DNA of 64,000 nucleotides from Firmicutes bacterium ADurb.Bin193 (lineage in GTDB: Bacteria; Bacillota; Clostridia; Monoglobales; Firm-18). The stretch lies in assembly GCA_002070105.1 (NCBI GenBank), contig MWCQ01000008.1, positions 1-64,000 of the forward strand. The letters run 5' to 3'. Position 1 is the stretch's first letter. Each line of letters opens with the position of its first letter. A model generated the notes under the pieces. It made no database searches. It had not been told where the DNA came from and was given only the letters and a program-made list of their open reading frames with translations. A program made the position numbers and the translations under genes. Of the stretch, positions 44,426-54,965 are shown piece after piece.

Positions 44426-46252
44426 CTACTCCACCGTAACGGATTTTGCAAGATTTCTGGGCTTATCTACATCGCATGCCCTTATAACCGAAATATAGTA
44501 GGCGAAAAGCTGAAGCGGCAATACCGCAAGCGACGGAGCGATTAAATCCTCACACTTCGGCAGATAAATAACCGAATCGGCAACCTGCTCTATCGCGGTG
44601 TTGCCCTCAACGGCAAGCGCAAGCACAACCGCGCCCCTTGCCTTAACCTCTTTTATATTGCTTATCATCTTGTCAAACAGAGCCTCCTGCGTCGCAAGCG
44701 CAACAACAAGCGTACCCTCCTCGATAAGCGAAATTGTACCGTGCTTAAGCTCACCCGCCGCATACGCCTCGGAGTGAATATAGGATATTTCCTTTAGCTT
44801 CAGAGAGCCTTCAAGTGAAACGGCATAGTCAACGCCACGCCCTATGAAGAACACATCCTTTGAGTTGTAGTGCAAAGATGCGAAATACTGAATATCTTCT
44901 TTGTTCTCCAATACCTTTTCGGCAAGTGAGGGGAGCTTTTGCAAAATCCTTATATATTCCGCCGTCTGCTCGCCTGAAACAAGCCCCTTTTCCTGCGCAA
45001 AATATCCGGCAAGAAGGTACATAACGGAAAGCTGTGTCGAGTATGCCTTTGTCGTCGCAACCGCTATTTCGGGACCCGCCCATGTATAAATAAGGTCGTC
45101 CGACTCACGGGCAATGGTGCTTCCCACAACATTAACGACGGAAAGCACGCGCGCACCCCTTCTCTTCCCCTCGCGAAGCGCGGCAATCGTATCCGCGGTT
45201 TCGCCCGACTGGCTTATTACTATCAACAGGGTTTTGTCGGTAATAAGCGGGGTTCTGTATCTGAACTCGCTTGCCAAATCGACCTCGACATGAATCCTCG
45301 AAAGTTTTTCGATTATGTACTTGCCCACAACGCCGACATGATACGCCGAGCCGCAGGCGACTATGTATATGTTGTCGATGTTTTCTACATCCTTACCTTT
45401 AATCGAAATGCCGTCCAACACTATTTTGCCGTCCCTTATGCGGGGGTTTACGGTGTCGCGAAGCGCCCTGGGCTGTTCCATAATCTCCTTAAACATAAAA
45501 TGCTCATACCCGCCCTTTTCGGCGGCATCAACATTCCAATCAACCTCAAAAACCTCTTTTTGGACGACCTCTCTGTCGGTGTTGCAGACAACAACCTCGT
45601 CACGCCTAACACGGACAATCTCCTTATCCTCCAAAAGATATATCCTTCGGGTATAGGGCAAAACGGCGGGAATGTCCGATGCGGCAAAGTTCCCGTCCTC
45701 GGAAAGCCCGATAATAAGAGGGCTGTCTTTTCTGACAGCGATAAATTCATCGGGATTGTCCTTGCATATAATTCCGAGAGCGTATGAGCCCTCAAGCTTG
45801 TTTATTACCTTTATCACGGTATCCAAAATATCGCCGCTGTAATAGTAATCGGCAAGATGCGCGATAACCTCCGTATCGGTTTCGGAAACAAAAACATAGC
45901 CTTTTTGGATAAGATACTCCTTTATTTTAAGGTAGTTCTCAATAATACCGTTATGAACAACAGCAATCCTACCCTTGTCGCTCATGTGCGGGTGCGAATT
46001 TATGTCGGAAGGCTCGCCGTGTGTCGCCCACCTTGTATGACCTATACCGAGAGTTCCTTTTAACGAATTGCCGTCGTCAAGCTTGTCACAGAGGGTTTTA
46101 AGCCTTCCCTTGCACTTTTCGACAACTATTCCGTCCCCGTCAAAAACGGCAACGCCCGCCGAATCGTAGCCCCTGTATTCAAGCTTTGAAAGCCCCTGAA
46201 GCAGTATCGGTGCGGCCTGCTGTTTTCCGACATAGCCAACTATACCACACAT
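44426..46252 (-). CDS. glmS: Glutamine--fructose-6-phosphate aminotransferase (isomerizing)
   Basis: A 608-residue enzyme that makes glucosamine-6-phosphate for peptidoglycan. N-terminal glutaminase with nucleophile Cys2 (M-C-G-I-V-G-Y-V-G), then two SIS domains (S-Q-S-G-E-T-A-D-T and the G-R-G-V-D-Y region), ending in K-S-V-T-V-E. It lies 16 bp after glmM, so no glmS ribozyme can sit in front of it. Confidence 0.97.
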   Translation of the reverse strand: MCGIVGYVGKQQAAPILLQGLSKLEYRGYDSAGVAVFDGDGIVVEKCKGRLKTLCDKLDDGNSLKGTLGIGHTRWATHGEPSDINSHPHMSDKGRIAVVHNGIIENYLKIKEYLIQKGYVFVSETDTEVIAHLADYYYSGDILDTVIKVINKLEGSYALGIICKDNPDEFIAVRKDSPLIIGLSEDGNFAASDIPAVLPYTRRIYLLEDKEIVRVRRDEVVVCNTDREVVQKEVFEVDWNVDAAEKGGYEHFMFKEIMEQPRALRDTVNPRIRDGKIVLDGISIKGKDVENIDNIYIVACGSAYHVGVVGKYIIEKLSRIHVEVDLASEFRYRTPLITDKTLLIVISQSGETADTIAALREGKRRGARVLSVVNVVGSTIARESDDLIYTWAGPEIAVATTKAYSTQLSVMYLLAGYFAQEKGLVSGEQTAEYIRILQKLPSLAEKVLENKEDIQYFASLHYNSKDVFFIGRGVDYAVSLEGSLKLKEISYIHSEAYAAGELKHGTISLIEEGTLVVALATQEALFDKMISNIKEVKARGAVVLALAVEGNTAIEQVADSVIYLPKCEDLIAPSLAVLPLQLFAYYISVIRACDVDKPRNLAKSVTVE

Positions 46253-46268
46253 ATAGAATAACCCCCAA

Positions 46269-47618
46269 CTAATTAAGTTTGTTTTCGATAAGCTGTGCCA
46301 GGAATTTTGCCTTAACCGTTATATCGTCTATATCAGGCCCTTCAATCATAACCCTGACAAGCGGCTCCGTCCCCGAAGGGCGTATAAGCACTCTTCCTCT
46401 TTGTGCAAACATCTTTTCTATTTTTTCGATTTCGTCCGTTATTTCCGATACCTCGGTATAGGCGTTTTTGTTTTCGGCTTTAACCCTTGCGTTTACAAGA
46501 ACCTGGGGCATAACCTCCATAACCGTTGCCAGTTCGGAAAGTTTTTTACCGCTTTTTTTAATTACGGAAAGAAGCTGAAGCCCTGTAACAAGCCCGTCGC
46601 CCGTGGTGTTATGCTCAAGGAAAATAATATGCCCCGACTGCTCTCCGCCGAGCGCATATCCGCCTTTTAACATTTCTTCGAGGACATACCTGTCGCCCAC
46701 ACAAGTTTGTACGGTATTTATTCCGTTTTGCCTCGCCATTATGAAAAACCCGAGATTGCTCATAACAGTCGCCACAACGGTATTTTGGGGGAGTGCACCC
46801 CTTGATTTCATATCAAGCCCGCATATCGCCATAATTTTGTCGCCGTCGACAAGCACGCCGTTTTCATCAACTGCAAGAACCCTGTCGGCATCGCCGTCAA
46901 ACGCAAGCCCGACATCCGCCCCGCACTTTACGGTAAATTCGGAAAGTCCTTCGATATGCGTAGATCCGCAATTTGCGTTGATATTTGTTCCGTCGGGGGT
47001 GTCGTTAATCGAAAAAACCTTTGCGCCAAGCCCCTCCAAGACCTTTTTTGATGTGACGCTTGCCGCGCCGTTCGCACAGTCAATCGCAATCTTTAATCCG
47101 TCAAGGCGCTCTTTAATAGTTGATCTTGTAAATTTTATGTATTCATCAGCGGCATCATGCCTGTATGTAATTCTTCCGAGCCCCGCGCCCGTCGGGATTT
47201 CGGAATGGTCAATCCCGTTATGTAAAACCTCTTCGATTTTATCCTCTGTTTCATCGCTCAGCTTAAAACCCTCGGAGTTAAAAAACTTTATTCCGTTGTA
47301 CTCCATGGAATTGTGAGAGGCGGATATAACAACCCCGGCATCCGCGCCGAAAAGCCTTGTAAGATATGCAACGGCAGGCGTCGGAACAACGCCCGCTAAA
47401 ACAGCCTCTGCTCCGACGGAGCAAATCCCCGCCGCCAAAGCCGCCTCAAGCATATCGGAAGAAATCCTTGTATCCTTGCCTACAAGTATTTTAGCCTTAT
47501 GCTTTGTTTCGCGGGTAAGCACATACGCGCCCGCTCTGCCAAGCCCGAAGGCAAGCTCCGCCGTAAGCTCGGAATTTGCAACGCCCCGTACCCCGTCGGT
47601 CCCAAAAAGTCTTCCCAT
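46269..47618 (-). CDS. glmM: Phosphoglucosamine mutase
   Basis: A 449-residue enzyme that converts glucosamine-6-phosphate to the 1-phosphate. Phosphoserine loop S-A-S-H-N-S (Ser near 100), metal loop D-G-D-A-D-R, C-terminal R-P-S-G-T-E-P. It lies upstream of glmS, so the operon order is the reverse of the pathway order. Confidence 0.96.
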   Translation of the reverse strand: MGRLFGTDGVRGVANSELTAELAFGLGRAGAYVLTRETKHKAKILVGKDTRISSDMLEAALAAGICSVGAEAVLAGVVPTPAVAYLTRLFGADAGVVISASHNSMEYNGIKFFNSEGFKLSDETEDKIEEVLHNGIDHSEIPTGAGLGRITYRHDAADEYIKFTRSTIKERLDGLKIAIDCANGAASVTSKKVLEGLGAKVFSINDTPDGTNINANCGSTHIEGLSEFTVKCGADVGLAFDGDADRVLAVDENGVLVDGDKIMAICGLDMKSRGALPQNTVVATVMSNLGFFIMARQNGINTVQTCVGDRYVLEEMLKGGYALGGEQSGHIIFLEHNTTGDGLVTGLQLLSVIKKSGKKLSELATVMEVMPQVLVNARVKAENKNAYTEVSEITDEIEKIEKMFAQRGRVLIRPSGTEPLVRVMIEGPDIDDITVKAKFLAQLIENKLN

Positions 47619-47829
47619 ATTATGCCCCCTAAAAAATGCTTAAAACACGCAACAAGCCGTCGGTTTTAATAAAAAACCAATCGGGCCCGCGGCATTATTT
47701 GTTATTATAATCACTTGCGTTTATTATAGCACTTTTGTTTAAAAAATACAAGACTGTATTTAATCAGTCCAACGGAGAATATAAAAATTATATTTATAAA
47801 TAATAATATACTTATCTCTACACAAAAAC

Positions 47830-47857
47830 AGCCCGACCGCTTTTTATGCGATTGGGC
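47830..47857. terminator. Terminator after the nucleotidyltransferase/PMM fusion gene
   Basis: AGCCCGACCGC/GCGATTGGGCT stem. On the minus strand GTTTTTGTG follows; on the plus strand CTTTTTAA. Confidence 0.75.
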
Positions 47858-47877
47858 TTTTTAAGCCGATAAAACCT

Positions 47878-50220
47878 TTATTCCGAAAGCTTTTCCACTT
47901 CTTTTATATAGATGTCGCAAAGCTCGTTTGCAAACTCCTCGTTTTTCCCCTCCGAAATCACCCTGCAAATCGGTTTTTCTCCATGCGGTATAACCAAAAC
48001 CCAGCCCTTGTCGTTAATTATCTTAACGCCCTCCTCAAGCTCTATTTTTTCACCGTTTTTACCGTATTTCGTGGCAATCGATCGAATAACGCTTCCCTTC
48101 TTGCCCGTTTCGCACAAAACCTCTTTTTCGACTATGTGTATTTCGGGGATTTCGCTCGTAAGGTCCGAAAGCATAACACCCTCCGCGCTTAAAACCGAAC
48201 AAATTTTTGCAAGCGCATAAACGGCATCATACATAAGCCTGAACTGGACGGGGTTATGCTCCTGCATACAGGACATCATACACGCCTTACCCGTTTTACA
48301 CCGCACAACCGAGGCTCCGAGCTTGTTCGCGATTGCATCAATCGCCGCCGAACCCGAAAGAGGCGCGGCAACCGTTTTGCTTCCCGATTTTATTGCAATA
48401 TATGAGGCAAGGGCGGAGTATTTTTCTCCCGATATTGTCCGTCCAAGCTCATCCACCAGCACAAGCCGCTCGGCGTGGTCGTCGATAATCGCGGTTATTG
48501 TTCCCTTCCCGCCCGTGGGGGAAACGGTTGCGCCAAGCTCGGAAATAAGCTCCGCCGCCTTGTTGTTACCTTCTATACATATATTCATCTTTAACTTTGC
48601 ATTTATTTCGTTTAGGATTTCCCGCATATAATAAAGGTTATAGTCATAAAGCGTTGTAACCTTTTGTATTTCGGAGGGCTCGCACCGCATAAAATCCTCA
48701 CGCATAAAAAGTCCCTCTATCTTCCGTTCCGCATCGCGCGAAATGTCGATTCCCTTTTTGTCCAAAAAGGTTATGGAAAGCCGTGTTTCGTTCCCGCCTT
48801 CATACAAAGATATGTGGATTCCACCGTCAAGACCGTAAAACGGAATTGCGCGCCTTGATACGGGGAGCGTCACCGTACCCAAGTCAAAAACCCTTACGCC
48901 CGACGACAGCATACCCGATATAAGCGCACTTCTTATCATATCGAGCGCACCGCCGCCTCCGCTTATCGAAAGCTTTGAGTTTTTATTGGACGCGCCGAAG
49001 GACGCACCCATTCGAGTTGCGAATTCGGGTGTTACATCAACATTAATCTCGCCCGTAACGCCGTTGTCGCCGAACAGCCTTCTGGAAAAATTGTCGCCCC
49101 AGATCAGATTTGCGCTGACCGTTGTTTCGTTTTCGATGTTTTTCTCCGGCCATATCTTGATGTTGTTTCTTATCTCGCACATCTCGCCTATGTGAGTCTT
49201 TTCGCCGACCACGGAGTTTTCGAGAACCGTTGAATGTGCGCCCAAATATGCTCCGTCGGCGAGTATGCTTCCTCTTACCTGTGCGGATTTGCCTATATAT
49301 ATGTTCCTTTGCATGACCGACTTCTTTACCGATGCCCCCTCGGAAATCCTGCAATTTTCACCGATTACGCTGTACGGCAGAATTTTTGCGCCGCTTCTTA
49401 TTACCGCTCCGCTTCCGATATAACAGGGCGGGGTAATCAGGGTGTTCGGCTCGATAACGGTGTTTTCTCCGGTCATAATTCTGTCCTTTGACACGGCGTT
49501 TGTATTAACATTCACCTTTTGGTCGAGTATGTCGAAATGGCAACGGCGGTATGCGGCAATATCCCCGATATCGCACCAATAGCCCTTTGCGACATATCCG
49601 TAAAGCGCCGCGTCGTCCGAAAGCATTTTAGGATAGAGATCCTTGCTGAAATCATACTGCTCATGGGGCGGAATCCTGTCAAGCACAGAGGGATTCAGTA
49701 CATATATGCCCGTGTTGGCGGTGTCGGAGAAAACCTCGCTCCAGCTCGGCTTTTCCAAAAACCGCACAATCCTGCCCGAATCGTCTGTCACAACAATACC
49801 GTACTCCAAAGGGTTTCTGACGGAGGTGAGGACGAGCGTCGCCTCCGCATTTTTATTCTTGTGAAAATCCATTGCGGCGTTTAAATCAATGTCCGTAAGG
49901 CAGTCGCCGCTTACGATTATAAAGGGCTCATCCAAAAACGCTTCGGCATTTTTAACGCTTCCGGCTGTACCCAGAGGCGTCTGTTCCACAAAGTAGGTAA
50001 GATTAACCCCAAACCTTTTTCCGTCGCCGAAATATTCGGTTATGATATGGGGCATATACATCAGTGTTACGGCTATGTCGCTGATTCCCGCATTTTTCAT
50101 CAGCTCTATTATATACTCCATAACGGGCTTGCCCATCACATCTATCATGGGCTTAGGCTTTCCGCAGGTCAACGGACGAAGTCGCGTCCCCTCGCCGCCG
50201 GCCATAATTAAACCCTTCAT
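47878..50220 (-). CDS. Nucleotidyltransferase / phosphomannomutase-like fusion protein
   Basis: A 780-residue, three-part protein. Residues 1-235 form a sugar-nucleotide transferase domain (G-L-I-M-A-G-G-E-G-T-R-L-R-P-L, K-P-M). Residues about 250-370 are left-handed beta-helix hexapeptide repeats. Residues 380-780 follow the phosphohexomutase fold, but the phosphoserine loop (T-A-S-H-N) is replaced by H-I-S-L-Y-E-G-G-N and the metal loop D-G-D-A-D-R by D-D-H-A-E-R. The mutase part is therefore probably inactive or altered. Annotated relatives are called mannose-1-phosphate guanylyltransferase/phosphomannomutase. A role in surface polysaccharide or glycogen-related metabolism is inferred. Confidence 0.87.
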   Translation of the reverse strand: MKGLIMAGGEGTRLRPLTCGKPKPMIDVMGKPVMEYIIELMKNAGISDIAVTLMYMPHIITEYFGDGKRFGVNLTYFVEQTPLGTAGSVKNAEAFLDEPFIIVSGDCLTDIDLNAAMDFHKNKNAEATLVLTSVRNPLEYGIVVTDDSGRIVRFLEKPSWSEVFSDTANTGIYVLNPSVLDRIPPHEQYDFSKDLYPKMLSDDAALYGYVAKGYWCDIGDIAAYRRCHFDILDQKVNVNTNAVSKDRIMTGENTVIEPNTLITPPCYIGSGAVIRSGAKILPYSVIGENCRISEGASVKKSVMQRNIYIGKSAQVRGSILADGAYLGAHSTVLENSVVGEKTHIGEMCEIRNNIKIWPEKNIENETTVSANLIWGDNFSRRLFGDNGVTGEINVDVTPEFATRMGASFGASNKNSKLSISGGGGALDMIRSALISGMLSSGVRVFDLGTVTLPVSRRAIPFYGLDGGIHISLYEGGNETRLSITFLDKKGIDISRDAERKIEGLFMREDFMRCEPSEIQKVTTLYDYNLYYMREILNEINAKLKMNICIEGNNKAAELISELGATVSPTGGKGTITAIIDDHAERLVLVDELGRTISGEKYSALASYIAIKSGSKTVAAPLSGSAAIDAIANKLGASVVRCKTGKACMMSCMQEHNPVQFRLMYDAVYALAKICSVLSAEGVMLSDLTSEIPEIHIVEKEVLCETGKKGSVIRSIATKYGKNGEKIELEEGVKIINDKGWVLVIPHGEKPICRVISEGKNEEFANELCDIYIKEVEKLSE

Positions 50221-50327
50221 TAAAAAAATCCCCCTTGATAGTTGATAATGTTATTATCGACATAACAAAGGGGACTTATTCATTTATAAAAATCCTGCAG
50301 TGTTCGGGTTGTTTTGAAAAACAGCGC

Positions 50328-51350
50328 TTATCCTCTTCTCGACTTGCTCTCCTGAAGAATTCCTATACTGTCAAGCGTTCTTCCCGTACCTATCGCAACG
50401 CACGAAACGGCATCTTCGGCAACACGGGCTTCTATTCCCGTCTCCTGCGATATAAGCCTGTCAAGCCCGCGCACAAGCGCACCGCCGCCCGTCATAAGAA
50501 TTCCGTTGTTGCTGATATCGCCCACAAGCTCGGGCGGAGTACTTTCCAAAACGGACTTTACCGCCTCTATTATAGATGCGGCGGTTTCTTCAAACGCCTC
50601 ATACATCTCATCGGAGGTAACCGTTATGGTCTTGGGAAGTCCTGATACAAGGCTCCTTCCCCTGATATCCATTTCCAGCGTATCAAAAAGATTTGCATCG
50701 CCCTTATAGACGCAGCCTATTTGGATTTTCATATCCTCTGCGGTTCTTTCACCGATAAGTATATTGTGCTTTTTGCGGATATATTTTATTATTGCTTCGT
50801 CAAACCTGTCGCCCGCAATCTTAATTGACTCGCTTACAACAATCCCGCCGAGCGAGATAACGGCTATGTCGGTAGTGCCGCCGCCGATGTCGACTATCAT
50901 ATTTCCGCAGGGCTTGGATATGTCAATACCCGCACCGATTGCGGCGGCAATAGGCTCCTCAATCAAAAATGTCTTACCTGCGCCCGCCTGTTGTGCGGCA
51001 TCTATTACGGCACGCTCCTCAACCTCCGTCACGCCGCTTGGCACGCATATAACAACCCTCGGCTTGAAAATCCTTCGCCGACAGATTTTATCAAGAAAAT
51101 AACGGAGCATTTTTTCGGTGCTGTTATAGTCGGAAATTACTCCGTCGCGAAGGGGTCTTATCGCAACAATATTGCCCGGTGTACGACCGAGCATGCGCTG
51201 TGCCTCCTCCCCTACCGCAAGAAGAGTCTTTGTATTTGCATCCATAGCAACAACAGAAGGCTCATTAAGAACAATTCCCTTGCCCTTTACATATACAAGA
51301 ACAGAAGCTGTGCCAAGGTCAATGCCAACATCTTCACCCAAACCAAACAT
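50328..51350 (-). CDS. mreB: MreB/Mbl-family rod-shape actin homologue
   Basis: A 340-residue bacterial actin. Phosphate-1 motif D-L-G-T-A-S-V-L-V-Y, then I-E-E-P-I-A-A-A-I-G and D-I-G-G-G-T-T-D-I-A-V-I, and M-T-G-G-G-A-L-V-R-G. No mreC/mreD follow, which fits an Mbl-type solitary paralogue better than the main mreBCD operon, but the two cannot be told apart here. It forms filaments under the membrane that guide side-wall synthesis. Confidence 0.93.
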   Translation of the reverse strand: MFGLGEDVGIDLGTASVLVYVKGKGIVLNEPSVVAMDANTKTLLAVGEEAQRMLGRTPGNIVAIRPLRDGVISDYNSTEKMLRYFLDKICRRRIFKPRVVICVPSGVTEVEERAVIDAAQQAGAGKTFLIEEPIAAAIGAGIDISKPCGNMIVDIGGGTTDIAVISLGGIVVSESIKIAGDRFDEAIIKYIRKKHNILIGERTAEDMKIQIGCVYKGDANLFDTLEMDIRGRSLVSGLPKTITVTSDEMYEAFEETAASIIEAVKSVLESTPPELVGDISNNGILMTGGGALVRGLDRLISQETGIEARVAEDAVSCVAIGTGRTLDSIGILQESKSRRG

Positions 51351-51410
51351 TTAATACACCCTTTCGTGTCAAGTGATTATTATGCCATAAAACAAAAAAG
51401 CGAAATAAAT

Positions 51411-51464
51411 ATGGTATAATAACCGCATGGGGTTATTATACCATAATTCGCCTAAAAATAGCAA
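51411..51464 (-). promoter_or_regulatory. mreB promoter with an overlapping palindrome
   Basis: Minus strand: TTGCTA (51459-51464), 18 nt, TATAAT (51435-51440). The -10 box lies in one arm of a 14-bp inverted repeat ATGGTATAATAACC/GGTTATTATACCAT (51411-51444). No T-run follows, so it is more likely an operator than a terminator. Confidence 0.5.
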
Positions 51465-51549
51465 TACCGAATTTTGAAATAGTCGAAAAAGGTGTTAATT
51501 AAAAATAAATCGGTCGGACGCATAATTTTCTATAAATCAAAAAATGGAA

Positions 51550-52524
51550 TCAGCAGTACTTGGCAATTCCCTGTTTTATAATCCCGCTTATCTCGTCCCT
51601 AAGCTCTGCGGGCGCTGCGACCTCACAGAACTGAAGATACTGAAGCGCCCAAAACCTGACCCCTCCGGGCGAGGCAAAAATACGCGCTTTAAACCTGTTT
51701 TCGCCGAACGGCTTTATGTCAATGTCCTTGCCGAAGCGGTCTATTACATCGTCCAAAATGCACATATCGCAAAGAAGCTCAATCCTTTGCGCCCCGCTTC
51801 CGTACATATAAATCGCAGTTTTTGCATACTCATAGGGTGAAAAGTCCTTGTCCTGAGGTTTTGCCTTTTCAGAAAGGATTTGTATATTTTTAATCTTGTC
51901 AATCCGAAAATGGCTTATACCGGAATACTTTTCGTAATAGCCGATAAGGTAGTATTTTTCATTTGTCCATACGATTGCATAGGGCGATACGACATACTCC
52001 GTATCTCTGCGCAAAACAAGCTTTTTATCAAGGTCATAGCGCAGATAGTTAAAGCTGACCTGCGCGCCCTTTGAAATCGCATCGTCCAAAACCTCAATGT
52101 TGTAAAAAATCTCCTTGTTCGCGGTTTTTGCATCGGGCCTTACAAAGGTCATGCTTTTTATACGGCGGGCAAAATAGTCGCTCTGGGTTTTTTGAAGCTT
52201 TTTGATAAGGTCGTATGTGGCGCGTTCGGGAATAAAGCTTGAGGAGTACACAGCGTCCGCAAGAAGGTGTATTTCGGAAGGCTCAAACTCCCTCTCCCGA
52301 AGGAAATAGCCCTTTTTATTGTCCGCATACATTGATATGTCATAGCCGAAGTCGCACAAAACAGCAAGATTTGAGTATACCGCACGACGGTCGATACTCA
52401 TGCCGTATTCGGAGAGCATCCGCTTTTGGATATCCTCCATCGAAAGAATATGCGCCTCGTCGGAAAACCGCCGCAGTATTTCAAGAAGGCACAGTATGTT
52501 CGCCTTGGGGCTCATCATATTCAT
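51550..52524 (-). CDS. WYL-domain transcriptional regulator
   Basis: A 324-residue regulator: N-terminal winged helix (about 1-75, R-R-A-V-Y-S-N-L-A-V-L), central WYL domain with Y-Y-L-I-G-Y-Y-E-K-Y-S-G-I-S-H-F-R-I-D-K-I (about 195-215), and a WCX-like C-terminal domain. WYL domains bind nucleotides or nucleic acids and often control stress or defence genes. Its start overlaps the clpE-like stop by 4 bp (ATGA), so the two are translated together. Confidence 0.88.
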   Translation of the reverse strand: MNMMSPKANILCLLEILRRFSDEAHILSMEDIQKRMLSEYGMSIDRRAVYSNLAVLCDFGYDISMYADNKKGYFLREREFEPSEIHLLADAVYSSSFIPERATYDLIKKLQKTQSDYFARRIKSMTFVRPDAKTANKEIFYNIEVLDDAISKGAQVSFNYLRYDLDKKLVLRRDTEYVVSPYAIVWTNEKYYLIGYYEKYSGISHFRIDKIKNIQILSEKAKPQDKDFSPYEYAKTAIYMYGSGAQRIELLCDMCILDDVIDRFGKDIDIKPFGENRFKARIFASPGGVRFWALQYLQFCEVAAPAELRDEISGIIKQGIAKYC

Positions 52525-54782
52525 TCACCCTCTTTTGCATTTCGCGTTATCGATACGGTATCATTTTTTACGGTTACCGTTATTTTGTCCCCCGCTTTAA
52601 TATCGGAGGTTATAAACATTCCCGCAACTGCGGCCTCCACTTCCTTTGAAATAATCCTTCGCATCGGACGGGCGCCGTATTTTTCGCTGTATCCCTTTTT
52701 AACGATATAGTTTTTAAGCTCATACGTAAACTCAATCTCTATACCCTTTTCCCTTATACCTTCGGCAAGGTCGGAAAGCATAATCGTACATATCGAAAAA
52801 AGCTCTTCCCTCGTAAGCTCGCGGAAAATTACGATTTCGTCTATGCGGTTTAGAAATTCGGGGCGGAAAATCTGTTTAAGCGCGGTGTCCACCTTATTTT
52901 TTATATTCGTATTTCTTGTGGTGTTAAAGCCGAGAGTATCCGAGCTTGTGTCCGTCCCCGCATTGGAGGTCATTATAATAACACAGTTTTCAAAGCTTAC
53001 GGTTTTGCCTCTGCTGTCTGTCAGACGGCCGTCGTCCAGAATCTGAAGGAGAAGATTGAAAATGTCGGCGTGCGCCTTTTCAATCTCGTCAAGCAGTATG
53101 ACGGAGTACGGGCGGCGCCGTATTTTTTCGGTAAGCTGACCCGCATCGTCATAGCCGATATAGCCGGGAGGCGAGCCGATAATTTTTGAAACGGAGTGTT
53201 TTTCGGTATACTCGCTCATGTCAAGGCGTATCAGCGCATTTTCGTCGTCAAAAAGCTCTCTGGCAAGGCAGCGCACAAGCTCCGTCTTTCCGACACCCGT
53301 CGGACCGACGAATATAAACGAGGCGGGGCGTCTTTTTGCCGAAAGCCCTGCACGGCTTATCCTTATGGAGCGCGCAACCGCACTTACAGCCTCGTCCTGA
53401 CCGACAAGGCGTTTGTGAAGACGGTTTTCAAGGTTCATAAGTTTGCTTGACTCAAACTCGCTTATCCTCTTAACGGGGATTTTAGTCCACATTTCTATAA
53501 CCGCCGCAACATCCTCAACCGTAAGGTAAACGGGCTTACATTCCTTTTCGAGCGCCTTGATTTCGTCCAACAGCCGACATTCGTTTATTTTAAGGTCGGC
53601 GGCTTTTTGGTAATCCTCAATCGAATCGGCAAGGGCGGCGCTTTCCTTTTCCTCCTGAACCTTGGAAAGCTCTATTTTAAGCTTTTCAAGCTGGGCAAGC
53701 TTTGTGTTGCCGAGGTTCGCCCTTGAGCCCGCCTCGTCGATTACATCAATCGCTTTGTCGGGCATATACCTTCCCGTTATATAGCGGTCGGCAAGAACAG
53801 CCGCGGTTTTTATAACCTCATCCGTTATGATAACCGAATGGTGCTTTTCATAGTAATCCTTAATCCCCTTAATAATCTCTATCGTTTCCGCAACCGAAGG
53901 CTCTTCGATCATAACGGGCTGAAAACGCCTTTCGAGCGCACTGTCCTTTTCCACATGCTTGCGGTACTCCTCAAGCGTTGTTGCGCCGATTACCTGAATG
54001 TCGCCCTTAGCAAGCGCAGGCTTTAATATGTTTGCCGCACCCATTGCGCCCTCCGCATCGCCCGCGGCAACTATGTTGTGAAGCTCATCTATTACAAAAA
54101 TGATATTTCCGATTTCCTTTGCCTCGTTAATTATTGCTTTAAGGCGCGACTCAAACTGACCGCGAAACTGCGTACCCGCAACTATCGCCGCAAAATCAAG
54201 AAGGTAAATTTCCTTTGTCAAAAGCTTGTTGGGAACGCGCCCCTCGGAAATTCTCACCGCAAGCCCTTCCGCAACAGCGGTTTTACCCACACCGGGGTCG
54301 CCTATTAAAACAGGGTTGTTTTTTGAGCGCCTGTTTAGAATCTGGACAACGCGCTCGATTTCCGTATCTCTTCCTATAACCCTGTCGATTTCGCCCGCCC
54401 TTGCCATCTCGGTAAGATTTGAGCCGTATTGGTCGATAATTCTCTTTTTTGAAGGCTTTTCCTTTGTTTTGGTTTTTGTCTTACTCTGCTTATCACTATT
54501 TTTTGCGGATTCGTCAAAGCTATTGGTAAAAAAGTTTTTGACAACGGGCATCATTTCCTGAAGCATATCGCGGTTTGCCTCATGAGAATCGCCCATAAAC
54601 TCTCTGTTCATCTCGTCAAACTCTTCCTCCGACACGCCCATCTTCTGCATTATATCGTTAATGGGGCCTATTCCGAGCCCTTTTGCACAGGTCATACAAT
54701 AGCCCTCGTTCTTTTGAACGCTGCCCTCGATTTTTGTGACGAACACCACGGCAATATTTTTGTTGCACTTAACACACAGCAT
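52521..54782 (-). CDS. clpE: ClpE-like AAA+ chaperone with N-terminal zinc finger
   Basis: 753 residues from ATG 54782 (TTGGGAGGAA upstream). Residues 1-35 form a zinc ribbon with C3-x2-C6 and C29-x2-C32, as in ClpE, in place of the double Clp_N repeat of ClpC. A poorly conserved linker follows, then AAA-1 with G-D-P-G-V-G-K-T (161-168), a short M-domain, and AAA-2 with G-P-T-G-V-G-K-T near 490, ending in a typical C-terminal small domain. It unfolds proteins for ClpP. Regulated with, and perhaps by, the downstream WYL regulator instead of the usual CtsR. Confidence 0.9.
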   Translation of the reverse strand: MLCVKCNKNIAVVFVTKIEGSVQKNEGYCMTCAKGLGIGPINDIMQKMGVSEEEFDEMNREFMGDSHEANRDMLQEMMPVVKNFFTNSFDESAKNSDKQSKTKTKTKEKPSKKRIIDQYGSNLTEMARAGEIDRVIGRDTEIERVVQILNRRSKNNPVLIGDPGVGKTAVAEGLAVRISEGRVPNKLLTKEIYLLDFAAIVAGTQFRGQFESRLKAIINEAKEIGNIIFVIDELHNIVAAGDAEGAMGAANILKPALAKGDIQVIGATTLEEYRKHVEKDSALERRFQPVMIEEPSVAETIEIIKGIKDYYEKHHSVIITDEVIKTAAVLADRYITGRYMPDKAIDVIDEAGSRANLGNTKLAQLEKLKIELSKVQEEKESAALADSIEDYQKAADLKINECRLLDEIKALEKECKPVYLTVEDVAAVIEMWTKIPVKRISEFESSKLMNLENRLHKRLVGQDEAVSAVARSIRISRAGLSAKRRPASFIFVGPTGVGKTELVRCLARELFDDENALIRLDMSEYTEKHSVSKIIGSPPGYIGYDDAGQLTEKIRRRPYSVILLDEIEKAHADIFNLLLQILDDGRLTDSRGKTVSFENCVIIMTSNAGTDTSSDTLGFNTTRNTNIKNKVDTALKQIFRPEFLNRIDEIVIFRELTREELFSICTIMLSDLAEGIREKGIEIEFTYELKNYIVKKGYSEKYGARPMRRIISKEVEAAVAGMFITSDIKAGDKITVTVKNDTVSITRNAKEGE

Positions 54783-54917
54783 AATAATTCCTCCCAATGC
54801 GGCAAAGCAATCAACTTAATACAATATATCCAGTTTTTATATATATTATATCATGAATAATGATTTATCGCAATATCGGCACATAAAAAAGGCATTAACT
54901 CAGATTTACAAAAACAG

Positions 54918-54946
54918 TTGAATGTCGAGAAAAAATTGGTTATAAT
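54918..54946 (+). promoter_or_regulatory. polA promoter
   Basis: TTGAAT, 17-nt spacer, TATAAT, 20 bp before the polA start; divergent from clpE. Confidence 0.7.
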
Positions 54947-54965
54947 AAGAAAAAGGGGTTGAATT

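Noticed and set aside
47619-47877. Possible glmS ribozyme in the glmM-glmS operon leader
   Set aside because: The glmM-glmS spacer is 16 bp, and the sequence upstream of glmM lacks the long conserved pseudoknotted core of the ribozyme; only a short imperfect hairpin is visible.
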